Source of the DNA: JAGVMG01 sp964461105
GTDB taxonomy: Bacteria; Chlamydiota; Chlamydiia; Chlamydiales; Rhabdochlamydiaceae
Reading direction: 5' to 3'
NCBI GenBank assembly: GCA_964461105.1
Contig: CAYWSY010000035.1
Coordinates: 1 to 17,874 of the forward strand
Length of the DNA stretch: 17,874 bases
Below, piece by piece: positions 5,962 through 14,343 of this stretch; positions within the stretch are counted from its first letter, which is position 1; every line of letters starts with the position of its first letter. The position numbers and the translations under genes were made by a program. The notes under the pieces are model-generated. The model was not told the origin of the DNA. It was given only the letters and a program-made list of their open reading frames with translations, and did not search any database.

Positions 5962-7057
5962 ATGAACGATAACGTCCAAGACCAAATCAAAAGCATCGAT
6001 AATCGCCTTCTGCATATGTGGAGGTATCTTTAGCTTAGAAGACAAAGAAAAGAGAGTTGCAGAATTAGAGAGAAGAATGGAGCATGCAGATTTCTGGGAT
6101 GACAATCTTGCCGCGCAGAAGATCATCGCAGAGGTCAATGAGCTTAAAGAATGGACCCATGCTTATCGGGATCTTAAAGGTCGTTTTGAGAGTGTAAAAG
6201 AACTTCTGCCGGAGGTCGACCCATCGAGCGATCAGGCTTTTTATGAGCAGCTCATTGTTGAGCTTGGCGCAGTTGATCGACTTCTTTCCGAGATGGAAGT
6301 GCGTAAAATGTTATCGGGGGAACTCGATGGGAAAAATTGCTTTTTGAGCATTAACGCGGGAGCTGGCGGCACAGAGGCGTGTGATTGGGCATTGATGCTC
6401 TCAAGAATGTACCAGAGGTGGGCAGCAAAACGTCAATGGAAAGTGGAAATTCTCGACGTGATTGATGGAGATGTTGCAGGAATTAAAAGCATGACCCTGA
6501 AAATTTCCGGTTCTTATGCGTACGGATATTGTAAGGGGGAGCGAGGGGTGCATCGCCTAGTCAGGATCTCTCCTTTTGACAGCAATGCCAAACGGCATAC
6601 GAGCTTTGCTTCGGTTGATGTCACTCCTGAAATTGACGATGATATTCAAATTGAAATTCGTCCCGAGGATGTGCGCGTCGATACTTATCGAGCATCAGGG
6701 GCGGGAGGGCAGCACGTTAATAAGACAGATTCTGCTGTTCGGATGACTCATGGACCTACAGGCATTATCGTCTCGTGTCAAAGCGAGCGAAGTCAGATTC
6801 AAAATAGAGAAACGTGCTTGAAATTGCTGCGTGCAAAATTGTATGAGAGGGAATTGACAGAGCGAGAGATGAAGCTAAAGGATCTTTCAGGAGAGAAAAA
6901 AGAGATTGCCTGGGGTTCGCAAATTCGAAATTATGTCTTCCAACCCTATACCCTTGTCAAAGATACCCGAACCCGGTATGAGGTTGGGAATATTGAGGAT
7001 GTCATGGATGGAAATTTGGATGGGTTTATTAATGCTTATCTCAAGGAATTTGGCTAA
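5962..7057 (+). CDS. prfB: peptide chain release factor 2, expressed by programmed +1 frameshift
   Basis: The product is about 364 residues, matching RF2 (E. coli 365), but it is encoded in two frames. The ATG at 5962, with GAAGGA 7 nt upstream, opens a 23-codon frame ending at TAG 6031-6033. Slippage of CTT at 6028-6030 to TTT continues at AGC 6032 in the main frame, which runs to TAA 7055-7057. The joined N-terminus (WRYL, then SLEDKEKRVAELE) aligns with the RF2 pattern around the E. coli shift site. RF2 identity rests on the SPF stop-codon-reading tripeptide (RISPFDS). Peptidyl-tRNA hydrolysis rests on GAGGQHVNKTDSAVRMTH with its GGQ. RF2 releases peptides at UGA and UAA. It heads an operon with two GNATs and yebC (3-bp gap to the first). 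A conventional single-frame call would begin falsely at 6077 and lose 38 residues. Confidence 0.96.
6020..6034 (+). promoter_or_regulatory. prfB +1 recoding site with UAG as the shift stop
   Basis: The sequence GGAGG UAU CUU UAG C has an internal Shine-Dalgarno-like GGAGG (6020-6024) spaced 3 nt from the slippery CUU (6028-6030), then the zero-frame stop (6031-6033). This is the canonical prfB spacing. The stop is UAG rather than the UGA that RF2 reads, so termination here would be by RF1. The first codon after the shift is AGC (Ser) in place of the usual GAC (Asp). Confidence 0.92.
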
Positions 7058-7060
7058 GTC

Positions 7061-7564
7061 ATGAGATCAGAACCAGAAGGCTTTGATATTCGCTACACGC
7101 ATGTCACCGATACTCCGTATGTTCGAGAGTGGCTGCTCGATCCTGCAATTCAAAAGTGGTTTCCTGTAAGCACAGATAAAGAGATCGATGATGCTGCTCA
7201 GTGTTGGGTAGGGTTTTGCCGCTACAATGCGAGCTTGACTGCAACGTTGCATGATGTTCCTGTTGGGATTGGGACTTTGTTTCTGATGCCCTACCGCAAA
7301 GTCGCCCATCACTGTCTGTTTAAACTCCTTGTTGACCCGAAGCACCAAAGAAAGGGGATCGGAAGTTCGTTGATGAAGAATTTAAAACATTTGGCAAAGA
7401 ATAAATTTCGCTTAGAGCTCATGAATATCGAAGTGTTTGAGGGAAATCCATGTGAACACTTACTGAAGCAGTTTGATTTTCATGCGTATGGGAGGCAGGA
7501 GAACTTTGTTAAAGATGCAGATCGTTATTTTGGTAGAGTGCTGTATGAGGGCTATTTAACATGA
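7061..7564 (+). CDS. GNAT-family N-acetyltransferase (first of a tandem pair)
   Basis: A 167-residue GNAT-fold acetyltransferase transferring acetyl from acetyl-CoA to an amine; the substrate is unknown. The acetyl-CoA pyrophosphate loop (motif A) is QRKGIGSSL near residue 100, preceded by the beta-strand FKLLVDPKH. The following IEVFEGNPCEHLLKQFDF corresponds to motif B, where GNATs pack the cofactor end. The ATG is 3 nt after the prfB stop, with AAGGA about 13 nt upstream. Its stop overlaps the start of the second GNAT (ATGA). It shares roughly 35-40% identity by eye with that neighbour over the full length, so the two are old tandem duplicates. A single GNAT beside prfB/yebC is what I would expect in Chlamydia. 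Confidence 0.88.
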   Translation: MRSEPEGFDIRYTHVTDTPYVREWLLDPAIQKWFPVSTDKEIDDAAQCWVGFCRYNASLTATLHDVPVGIGTLFLMPYRKVAHHCLFKLLVDPKHQRKGIGSSLMKNLKHLAKNKFRLELMNIEVFEGNPCEHLLKQFDFHAYGRQENFVKDADRYFGRVLYEGYLT

Positions 7565-8067
7565 GCGCATCCGTTCCAGAACTGACGTTTCGCTGCACTC
7601 AAGCCGATGATGCTCCCTTGTTAACAGAGTGGCTCTCTTTGCCAGGGATTCTCCGTTGGTTCCCGATGATTGATCCAAAAGAGATTGAAGACGCGGTGCG
7701 GATTTGGGTAGGCTACTCTCGCATTGAATCGACGTTGACAGCAGAATGGAATGGGATTCCTTGTGGAATGGCAATATTGTACATTCAACCCTATCAAAAG
7801 TTGGCTCATACCTGTCTGTTTGCGATCATTGTTAAAGAGGAATATCGAGGAAAGGGGATTGGTGGCGCTCTATTATCTCAATTGATGGCCCTTGCTCGCG
7901 AACGGTTTCATATTGAAGTGCTTCATTTAGAAGTGTACGAAGGAAATCCCGCTCAGAGATTGTATGAGCGCATGGGATTTACAGAATTTGGACGACAGAG
8001 CCGTTTCATTAAAGAGAATGGAAATTACATTGCAAAAATAATGATGCAAAAAAAATTAATAGGTTGA
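7561..8067 (+). CDS. GNAT-family N-acetyltransferase (second of a tandem pair)
   Basis: A 168-residue GNAT with a clearer acetyl-CoA loop than its neighbour: YRGKGIGGAL (about residues 97-106, R/QxxGxG/A form). It is followed by LHLEVYEGNPAQRLYERMGF, a classic motif B where the final GF closes the fold. The residues shared with the preceding protein include EWL, WFP, KEI, WVG, PY.K.AH.CLF, KGIG, EGNP and GRQ. These lie in the substrate-side N-terminal half as well as the cofactor site, which suggests related substrates. Start ATG 7561 overlaps the previous stop by 4 bp (coupled translation), and yebC begins 7 nt after its stop. No specific substrate can be assigned. Confidence 0.9.
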   Translation: MSASVPELTFRCTQADDAPLLTEWLSLPGILRWFPMIDPKEIEDAVRIWVGYSRIESTLTAEWNGIPCGMAILYIQPYQKLAHTCLFAIIVKEEYRGKGIGGALLSQLMALARERFHIEVLHLEVYEGNPAQRLYERMGFTEFGRQSRFIKENGNYIAKIMMQKKLIG

Positions 8068-8074
8068 GAGAGAT

Positions 8075-8794
8075 ATGGCTGGACATAGTAAGTGGGCAAA
8101 TATTAAACACCGCAAAGGGCGGGCAGATGCGATTAAGGGGAAAATTTTTTCTCGCATTACTAAAGAGATCATCAGTGCGGTTAGACAAGGAGGCCCTGAT
8201 CAGAAGTCAAATTCGAAACTCCGTTTGGTCCTTCAAAAAGCCAGAGCCGCTAACATGCCCAATGACAATATCGAGCGAAATATTAAAAAAGCCTCGAGCG
8301 CAGATCAGGCAGACTTTACAGAATCGACCTATGAGCTCTATGGATATGGAGGGGTGGGCATTTTAGTGGAGATCATGACAGACAATCGGAATAGAGCCGC
8401 ATCTGATATGAGGATTGCAACCAATAAAAAAGGGGGAACGATTGCCAATCCAGGTGCTGTTGCCTTTAATTTTGACCGAAAAGGGGTCATTCAGGTGCTT
8501 AAAAAAAATCTTATCGAAGATGAGCTTTTTTTAACAGCTACTGAGGCGGGCGCTGAAGATTTTGATGTCGAAGATGAAGTGTTTATCATTACGACCTCTT
8601 CCGACCAGCTATTCTCTGTGAAAGAAAAACTTGAGCAGAAGGGGGTCGTTTGCGAAGAGGCTGAGCTTCAAATGATTCCAAAGGTTTATGTTTCTTGTAA
8701 TGAAGAGGTTAGCAAGTCAAATCTTGAATTGATAGAGTATCTTGAGGCTCTCGATGATGTCGATGCGGTCTATCATAATATGCAAATCGATTAG
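8075..8794 (+). CDS. yebC: YebC/PmpR-family protein
   Basis: A complete 239-residue YebC-family protein. The N-terminal signature MAGHSKWANIKHRK (1-14) is followed by the GKIFSRITKEI and RLVLQKARAANMPNDNI segments and the YELYGYGGVGILVE motif near residue 90. These are diagnostic of the family's three-domain fold. Members were described as DNA-binding regulators (PmpR). More recent work shows YebC-type proteins acting at the ribosome to relieve stalling on difficult motifs such as polyproline, so placement in an operon with prfB fits a translational role. It follows the second GNAT by 7 nt with GAGAGA as a weak ribosome binding site. No defect is seen. Confidence 0.96.
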   Translation: MAGHSKWANIKHRKGRADAIKGKIFSRITKEIISAVRQGGPDQKSNSKLRLVLQKARAANMPNDNIERNIKKASSADQADFTESTYELYGYGGVGILVEIMTDNRNRAASDMRIATNKKGGTIANPGAVAFNFDRKGVIQVLKKNLIEDELFLTATEAGAEDFDVEDEVFIITTSSDQLFSVKEKLEQKGVVCEEAELQMIPKVYVSCNEEVSKSNLELIEYLEALDDVDAVYHNMQID

Positions 8795-8850
8795 TTTTGC
8801 GTTTTATTTCTGATTGTAATATTATCTCGCCGATTAATTACGGAAAAATT

Positions 8851-10419
8851 ATGAATTCAGTTTATCGATTGAATCAGTTTATTCAAGTAGCTGAAGTTGC
8901 TCATTGCTCGTCTGCAAATAATTATTTGGTTTTAGACCGTCAAGGTCGGGTCATATCACCGCACAATGGACCCTCACGAGATGAGAAGACGAGCAATCAA
9001 CACGTAGTTTGGCAGCTCTTTAATCGGTGCTATGACCAGATTTTGAGTGTAGCCCAAACGTGTTCTCATTGGATTTGGGGAGTGAACGCTGCTCATCGAG
9101 TTAAAAACCGGCAGGTTTGGCAAGTGTTTTTGAGAACGCTTAGACATGTTTACGGGCAAGCTAAAGTGGATCGGATCTGCGGGCGTTATAAGATCGATTT
9201 TAGTGAGCTCTTTGCGCGAGGAGAGCCTCTGCTATCAAAGTATGTGAAGATGATCAGCATTGGGTCTACGCGCATTCTATCTAGTGATCTTGGGAATCTT
9301 GACTCGTTAACATCTAAAGAAATTAAAAGAAGAATTGCCGAACATTCTCATATAGCTCCAATGGGAAAATCGTTGAATCCTTTAAATATTTATGGTGCGC
9401 CCCTATATAAACGAGCTTGGATCAAATACGATCCAGTGTTGATGGATAAGGAACTTTATTATCTTGGTTCCGATGTGAAAGAGTTGCGTTTTAATAAGTG
9501 GATCGAGAGATTTTCAAAATGCACTGTTAACAAAGAGCTCATGGAAGGGCAGATCATTCCAGCTCCAGGCACAAATGGATCTATTAATTATTACCAGGTC
9601 TACCGGAGAATTGCTTGTGATGGACTGATTGCCTATGGACTCAAGCCGGTAGGGTCAGACTCGATTCTTCAACCGTTTGTCGCATTTAGACCCACTCAAT
9701 TTGCGCTCTCAGGGGAAGATGCTTTAGAAACGTTGATGAATGATTTTCAGATCCATATTGGAGATTGGGGGTATTCTTCAACAAAAGATCAGCTCTCAGC
9801 ACTTATGAACGATCGGAACTTTTGTCCTCAAGGTAAACGAGTGATTACAGCAGGATACAGTTTAGGTGGAGCCTTTGCTCAGCGTTTTATGGTTGATCAT
9901 TGGAAAAAGATATCAAAAGCCTATTTTTTTAATTCGCCGAGCGTTGAAGAGCGACTTGCTGAAAAATTTGCCAAAAGGGTCAATGCTTCTCCCTTTGGAG
10001 GGGAACCGATTAAGATGAATATTTTTCGATCAACTGCAGGAGAAGAGGGGGATATCGCACATGTCGTCGGAGGAAAGCATTTAGGATGGGGGATCACCCA
10101 TCATCGTTTTGAGATTAAGCTCACGGAATTCAATTATCTCAAGCAATTTCTTGCGACTCTGAGCGATCGGATGTGGTTACATTCCCGCAGAGTCCTTGAT
10201 AACGACCATGATCATTTTAAGCCTAAGCGCATTCCTCAAAGAAAGCTAGACCGGCATCTCGATAATGAGAGTCGAGGTCCGATGATTTTCTGGTATGAGA
10301 AAACGCGCCGTATTTGGGGAGGTACGATCTTTTGGGTTCTGTATGCAATTCGGGGCTTTTTAAAGCCCCTTGGAATATTAAGAAGTGCAACATCACTTGA
10401 CGGTGACAAAAGATCCTAA
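8851..10419 (+). CDS. large lipase-like alpha/beta-hydrolase (class 3 lipase type)
   Basis: A protein of about 522 residues from ATG 8851; an in-frame TTG at 8797 would add 18 residues but has no ribosome binding site. The recognisable part is a lipase-like core. PFVAFRPTQ (~275-283) resembles the strand carrying the oxyanion-hole region in class 3 lipases. VITAGYSLGGAFAQRF (~331-346) is the nucleophile elbow GxSxGG with candidate Ser337. Later Asp/His residues (e.g. in GDIAHVVGGKH) could complete the triad, but this is not assigned. The N-terminal ~240 residues match no domain I know. A short hydrophobic stretch near the C-terminus (FWVLYAIRGFL) could touch a membrane. No Sec signal peptide is seen. 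In an intracellular bacterium a lipid-active effector is possible, but this is inference. It sits 56 nt after yebC and overlaps the converging protease gene by 27 bp. Confidence 0.72.
   Translation: MNSVYRLNQFIQVAEVAHCSSANNYLVLDRQGRVISPHNGPSRDEKTSNQHVVWQLFNRCYDQILSVAQTCSHWIWGVNAAHRVKNRQVWQVFLRTLRHVYGQAKVDRICGRYKIDFSELFARGEPLLSKYVKMISIGSTRILSSDLGNLDSLTSKEIKRRIAEHSHIAPMGKSLNPLNIYGAPLYKRAWIKYDPVLMDKELYYLGSDVKELRFNKWIERFSKCTVNKELMEGQIIPAPGTNGSINYYQVYRRIACDGLIAYGLKPVGSDSILQPFVAFRPTQFALSGEDALETLMNDFQIHIGDWGYSSTKDQLSALMNDRNFCPQGKRVITAGYSLGGAFAQRFMVDHWKKISKAYFFNSPSVEERLAEKFAKRVNASPFGGEPIKMNIFRSTAGEEGDIAHVVGGKHLGWGITHHRFEIKLTEFNYLKQFLATLSDRMWLHSRRVLDNDHDHFKPKRIPQRKLDRHLDNESRGPMIFWYEKTRRIWGGTIFWVLYAIRGFLKPLGILRSATSLDGDKRS
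10352..10369. repeat. short GC-rich hairpin inside the lipase-like CDS 3' end
   Basis: GGGGCTTT and AAAGCCCC are separated by TT, forming a stable 8-bp stem about 50 bp before the convergent ends of the lipase-like and protease genes. Neither strand has a U-tract after it, so it is not a standard intrinsic terminator, although it could help separate the converging transcripts. Confidence 0.4.
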
Positions 10420-13305
10420 GTTGCGTACATCATCTTTTGAGATTTTTTCATACCTAAAATCGTTTTCTGGAGCCAAAACTCCTTCAACTAGAACAGCTAA
10501 GCGACGCGCATTCTCTCTTGAAAGAAAAGTTAACGCTGTCGAGCAGAATTGCTCATAAGTAATTGCCTTGGTGCTTTCAATCCGTTTATTGATCCAATCA
10601 AAATCACGATAGTCAAAGGCAAGCTTATTGAGCTTTTGTGTCATCCCCGCCATGTTTTCAGGTGGCATTTGAAGGAGCGTGATCACATTTGAGCGGATTT
10701 TTTCGAAACGGCTCTCAGGAATAATCAACTGAATGTTTTTGTAGAAATCTTCTAAAAACAACTCAAAGCGGGCGAGGAGTTCATGGGGTTGGTGAGTGCT
10801 TGATTGAACGGCAAAGTATTGCAATAGCTGCCGCTCTTCTTCAGCATCCCATGCTTTGGCGATGTAGGCAGTTTGTTGCTTCGTACGAAGCGTATCAAAA
10901 AAACCATCGCTCAATGCGGAACCAAGGATCTGTTGCGTGGCTCTTTTTTCAAATGAAAAATCCCCTTCTTCCAACAGCAGGAGGACACCATTTCCTTGCC
11001 TATCGGTATTTTGGACCAACATGTAAGGGCCATATTTTTCTGAAAGAACGAGCACCTGTTTACGCTGTTGCTTTTCTAATGGGTAAGGAGCAGCATCAAG
11101 GGTCGTCTTTAATTGACCCCAGAGGGATGTGGCTTCGTGTTGAGTCAAATTTCCATAGAGCATTCCCTCGAGATAAGCTGTTGAGAAAAGATTTTTCGAG
11201 AATGCGAGGAACTCTTCGTATGAGATGTGTTTGGTGGTCTTGAGCAATTCTGCATTAGTAGGTTGATTGAAGATAATGCTGCTCAGAAGATCAGTTGCTT
11301 GGCGAATGGGCAATTCTTTGGATGCATTATCGTAATCAGAGGCAAGCGATGCACGAAAGATCTCAAATTGATCTAGTGTCGGAGCGACTTTTTTCATGGC
11401 AGAAAAGATGCTTGTTAAAAGAAGCTGCGCTTGGTCGCTGTAGCCTTCAAGGGCGACTTTAATGCTATAGTCTTGAGAAGAAAAGTGTGCAGATAATCCA
11501 GCTTGTTTCGCAAAGAATAGGGTCGAGGAGAGCTTTTCTTTTAAAGCGCGAATGTAAAGGATTGTTAATACTTTTGACTTCAAAGATTGATCAACGAGCG
11601 GAGTTTTGATTGTAAAAATAGAGGCGATCTCAGGCACGTGATAGCGCGTGTCTGGAGCATAATAGAACATTCCTGCGGCATCATTTGCAACTAAAACGGG
11701 ATGAGCAGGCTCAGAGATGGTTTCCCCACCGTTTAAGAGGGCTAACTGGGAAGGAACGTAGAGATTTTTTTCAGGAAGTTGGATTTTGGGGGTCGGCTGA
11801 ACTTCTTCCCAAGCCGTCATTCGTGATTGGGAGATTTCTTTAATCGCGTATTGGGCATTCATCCATTTTTCTGTCGTATCGGGAAGGACCCCTGTTTTTG
11901 CAGGATCGGCGATCACGTAATACACACAGGTGTCCGGTTTTAATGTGTCTACAAATCCTTGAATAAACTCAGGATCATAAGTTGTAGGAATGTTTGTTTT
12001 TTCTGGAAATGTTGCAAGATCTTCATAGACAAGATCACTGGTCACTTGCATCACCGTTTCAAATGCATCGTCGCGCGATTGATATTGGTAATTAAGCTGA
12101 TCCAAGGCTTGGAGCTCATCAAAGAGGTACTGTGGGAATCCTTCTTTTTTCAGGCGCGCAATTGCTTGGAAGGTACGCGTGATTGCAGTGTCTAAATGGG
12201 TTAAGCCAAAATCGGTCAAAGAAAGATCAATCGAGAAGAGCATGCTTTGATGAGAGAAGCGGTCGGAAGAGACGTGGATCCCTTCAGCAATTTTGCTTTT
12301 TTTGAGATCTGCAATGAGGCTGTTATCCCCTTGTTGCCCTAATGCATACGCGATCATTTCAGGAGCTTTGCGCTCAAGGTCCGAGGCAAAATCGCCGGAA
12401 ATTTCCCACGTTAACGAGAGTTGTTTTAGATCTTTGATCGGCTTAATAAAGATCATATGTCCCAGCTGTTCCCTCGAAGAGAGAGGCACAGTAATCGGCG
12501 CATCAACGACCGGAAAGTTGACCACTTGCGAGAAGTCACTCAGTGCAAGTGCTCGCATCTCTTCAATGGGAAGAGGGGAGATCATCACTAGATGCATGCG
12601 GCGCGCTGTATACTGGCTATGATACCAATTAACAAGGGCTTCCCGAGGAATCCCGGAAAGGGTTTGCGCATTTCCTGTTGAAAATCCGCTGTTGGGATGT
12701 TCAGGATTTCCCGTTTCCTTGAAAATCATGTATTGCCGCCACCCATCATGCTCAATATTTTTAGCGTGCTCTTGGTCAACGGCATGAAGCTCGCGGTTGA
12801 TGCAATTCACCTGAAAGAGAGGATCAATAAAGAAGTGGGAAAATCGATCAAGAGCTTCCGTGTAGGCTTCGTTATTAACAGAGAACATATAAACGGTTCT
12901 ATCAGATGCGGTATATGCATTGACATTGCCACCGCTGTCTTTGATGAATTGCATGAATTCGAATTCGGTTGGATATGCTTGATTTCCCGTGAAGAGCATG
13001 TGCTCAAGGAAGTGGGCCATTCCGGGATATTCTTTCGGGTCTTGCCAGGAACCTACTTCGACTGCAAGCCCTGCAGCAGATTGATCGAGCCCTGGATCGG
13101 AAACGAGATAGGCTTCAAGACCATTGCTTAAGACGATTTTTTCCACAACTTGATCAGAAAGAGCTGGATTGAGACGGGGAAGGCGCGCTTGATCTTCAAT
13201 CACCTGGTATGTTGGTTGTACATGCTCTTCTAGCAGCTCTTCAGCAGCAAGTGGAACGAGAGTTAAGAGGAAAAATGGAAAAAAAGTACGTGACAGACAG
13301 TTCAT
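10393..13305 (-). CDS. ptr: exported insulinase-type (M16A) zinc metalloprotease
   Basis: A 970-residue M16 peptidase of the insulysin/pitrilysin (protease III) size class. A signal peptide is evident: a short basic start, then hydrophobic FFPFFLLTLVPLA and a likely cleavage after about residue 20, which implies a periplasmic enzyme. The inverted zinc motif HFLEH (98-102) supplies His98, catalytic Glu101 and His102. Glu179 in AVDQEHAKN is the third ligand, 77 residues on, as in insulysin. The second, inactive half-repeat and the C-terminal clam-shell half fill the rest. By family it degrades peptides and small unfolded proteins trapped in its chamber. The start is supported by AAGGAG (opposite 13312-13317). 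It is the last gene of the leftward cluster, 12 nt after the acyltransferase gene. Confidence 0.93.
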   Translation of the reverse strand: MNCLSRTFFPFFLLTLVPLAAEELLEEHVQPTYQVIEDQARLPRLNPALSDQVVEKIVLSNGLEAYLVSDPGLDQSAAGLAVEVGSWQDPKEYPGMAHFLEHMLFTGNQAYPTEFEFMQFIKDSGGNVNAYTASDRTVYMFSVNNEAYTEALDRFSHFFIDPLFQVNCINRELHAVDQEHAKNIEHDGWRQYMIFKETGNPEHPNSGFSTGNAQTLSGIPREALVNWYHSQYTARRMHLVMISPLPIEEMRALALSDFSQVVNFPVVDAPITVPLSSREQLGHMIFIKPIKDLKQLSLTWEISGDFASDLERKAPEMIAYALGQQGDNSLIADLKKSKIAEGIHVSSDRFSHQSMLFSIDLSLTDFGLTHLDTAITRTFQAIARLKKEGFPQYLFDELQALDQLNYQYQSRDDAFETVMQVTSDLVYEDLATFPEKTNIPTTYDPEFIQGFVDTLKPDTCVYYVIADPAKTGVLPDTTEKWMNAQYAIKEISQSRMTAWEEVQPTPKIQLPEKNLYVPSQLALLNGGETISEPAHPVLVANDAAGMFYYAPDTRYHVPEIASIFTIKTPLVDQSLKSKVLTILYIRALKEKLSSTLFFAKQAGLSAHFSSQDYSIKVALEGYSDQAQLLLTSIFSAMKKVAPTLDQFEIFRASLASDYDNASKELPIRQATDLLSSIIFNQPTNAELLKTTKHISYEEFLAFSKNLFSTAYLEGMLYGNLTQHEATSLWGQLKTTLDAAPYPLEKQQRKQVLVLSEKYGPYMLVQNTDRQGNGVLLLLEEGDFSFEKRATQQILGSALSDGFFDTLRTKQQTAYIAKAWDAEEERQLLQYFAVQSSTHQPHELLARFELFLEDFYKNIQLIIPESRFEKIRSNVITLLQMPPENMAGMTQKLNKLAFDYRDFDWINKRIESTKAITYEQFCSTALTFLSRENARRLAVLVEGVLAPENDFRYEKISKDDVRNLGSFVTVK

Positions 13306-13317
13306 GAATAATCTCCT

Positions 13318-14343
13318 TCAAGAAAACTGATCATACTCCTGCTTGACTAAATTGCAAATATAAGTCGCACGCGCTTGACGACGGTCATGTTTGTTTGTGA
13401 GGTCTGCGCCAGGAAAGGAATCCATCGCGATGCGAGGTCCAAAGCCAACATGGATGCCGCCACGCTTGGTGAGGCGCGCTTCTCCGAGCTCAACTTGGAT
13501 ACTCTCTGGAGGAGGGAGAAGATCGTAAGTTTTTAGCGCAAGGGGATAGAAATGGGTAGGATGGCCCGCCCGCTCTGCCATAAGATTGAGCATTTCAATA
13601 CTTTGAGGATCAAATGCGGCCACTTCGACAATGCCTTGTGCATTGGGACGGTCTCTCCCACCGCTTGGAGCGACATAGATAGCTTTTCCCCCCTCACCAA
13701 GAAGCTCGCTCATTAATTGCATGGTGCGTTTATTGTGCAGTTGCTTGGTGTGTTTGAGTTCTGGGGGATGATCGATGTAACGTTTGGAGTAGATGCAGAG
13801 TAAATTGCGCCCCATACTAAAAGGAGCAGCAAGAGGATCGGTAATTACTCGCTCACCTGCAATAAAGATCAGATCTTCTCCCAATTTCGGATAGGAATCT
13901 TCCAACATGATGCTAATTGCCTGCGGATCTGCTTCAATTTGGTGATTTGCTAAAAAGATGGCATTTTCCCCCTTTTCAAGGGAGGCTGTGATCGTAGCAA
14001 GATGTTCCTGCCCACGAATAGACGATTTTTCTTTTTCGACAAGGGGGCGAATAAAATCGAGACCAAATGCATAATAATCGATCGGTTCGCGGATTCTGAC
14101 ATGATAGGGCTGAAAGGGGAAAGGTTCAATGCATTGATCCTTGATCATTTGAGCAAAAGAGATAAAGAGCGCCTCAGAGGGTTCGGCGTTCATTCCATGG
14201 GCATGCAATGCGGCAATATACCCCTCATAAAATTGCTTGAATAACCCCTGATATTTTTCGGGGATAGCGGGATCTTGCACATGCACTTTAATCCGCTCCC
14301 AAAAATGGGAGGGGACAGAATTAGACATCGAGTTTTTTTCCAT
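13318..14343 (-). CDS. plsB: glycerol-3-phosphate acyltransferase, plastid/chlamydial soluble type
   Basis: A 341-residue acyltransferase that puts the first acyl chain on sn-glycerol-3-phosphate, making lysophosphatidate. The catalytic block NHQIEADP carries His134-x4-Asp139, and the substrate block APSGGRDRP (225-233) follows. The N-terminal helical domain and lack of membrane segments match the soluble GPAT of plant plastids and chlamydiae, not the ~800-residue membrane PlsB of gammaproteobacteria. Acyl-ACP is the expected donor. Two starts are possible: Met1 at 14343, overlapping the RNase gene by 23 bp, or Met6 at 14328, overlapping by 8. Neither has a good ribosome binding site, so translational coupling to the RNase gene is likely. 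With plsX in the same cluster, early phospholipid synthesis is co-located. Confidence 0.92.
   Translation of the reverse strand: MEKNSMSNSVPSHFWERIKVHVQDPAIPEKYQGLFKQFYEGYIAALHAHGMNAEPSEALFISFAQMIKDQCIEPFPFQPYHVRIREPIDYYAFGLDFIRPLVEKEKSSIRGQEHLATITASLEKGENAIFLANHQIEADPQAISIMLEDSYPKLGEDLIFIAGERVITDPLAAPFSMGRNLLCIYSKRYIDHPPELKHTKQLHNKRTMQLMSELLGEGGKAIYVAPSGGRDRPNAQGIVEVAAFDPQSIEMLNLMAERAGHPTHFYPLALKTYDLLPPPESIQVELGEARLTKRGGIHVGFGPRIAMDSFPGADLTNKHDRRQARATYICNLVKQEYDQFS

Noticed and set aside
6077..7057. prfB as a single-frame gene starting at ATG 6077
   Set aside because: It would lack the conserved RF2 N-terminus, which is present in the other frame joined by a canonical shift site. There is no ribosome binding site positioned for 6077.
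10352..10369. Hairpin as an intrinsic terminator for the lipase-like or protease gene
   Set aside because: The stem is strong but neither strand has a following U-tract, and it lies before both stop codons. Kept only as a hairpin.
12697..13131. 144-codon plus-strand frame opposite the protease gene
   Set aside because: It lies antisense to the HFLEH catalytic region of a clearly functional M16 gene; the frame is a by-product of that coding sequence.
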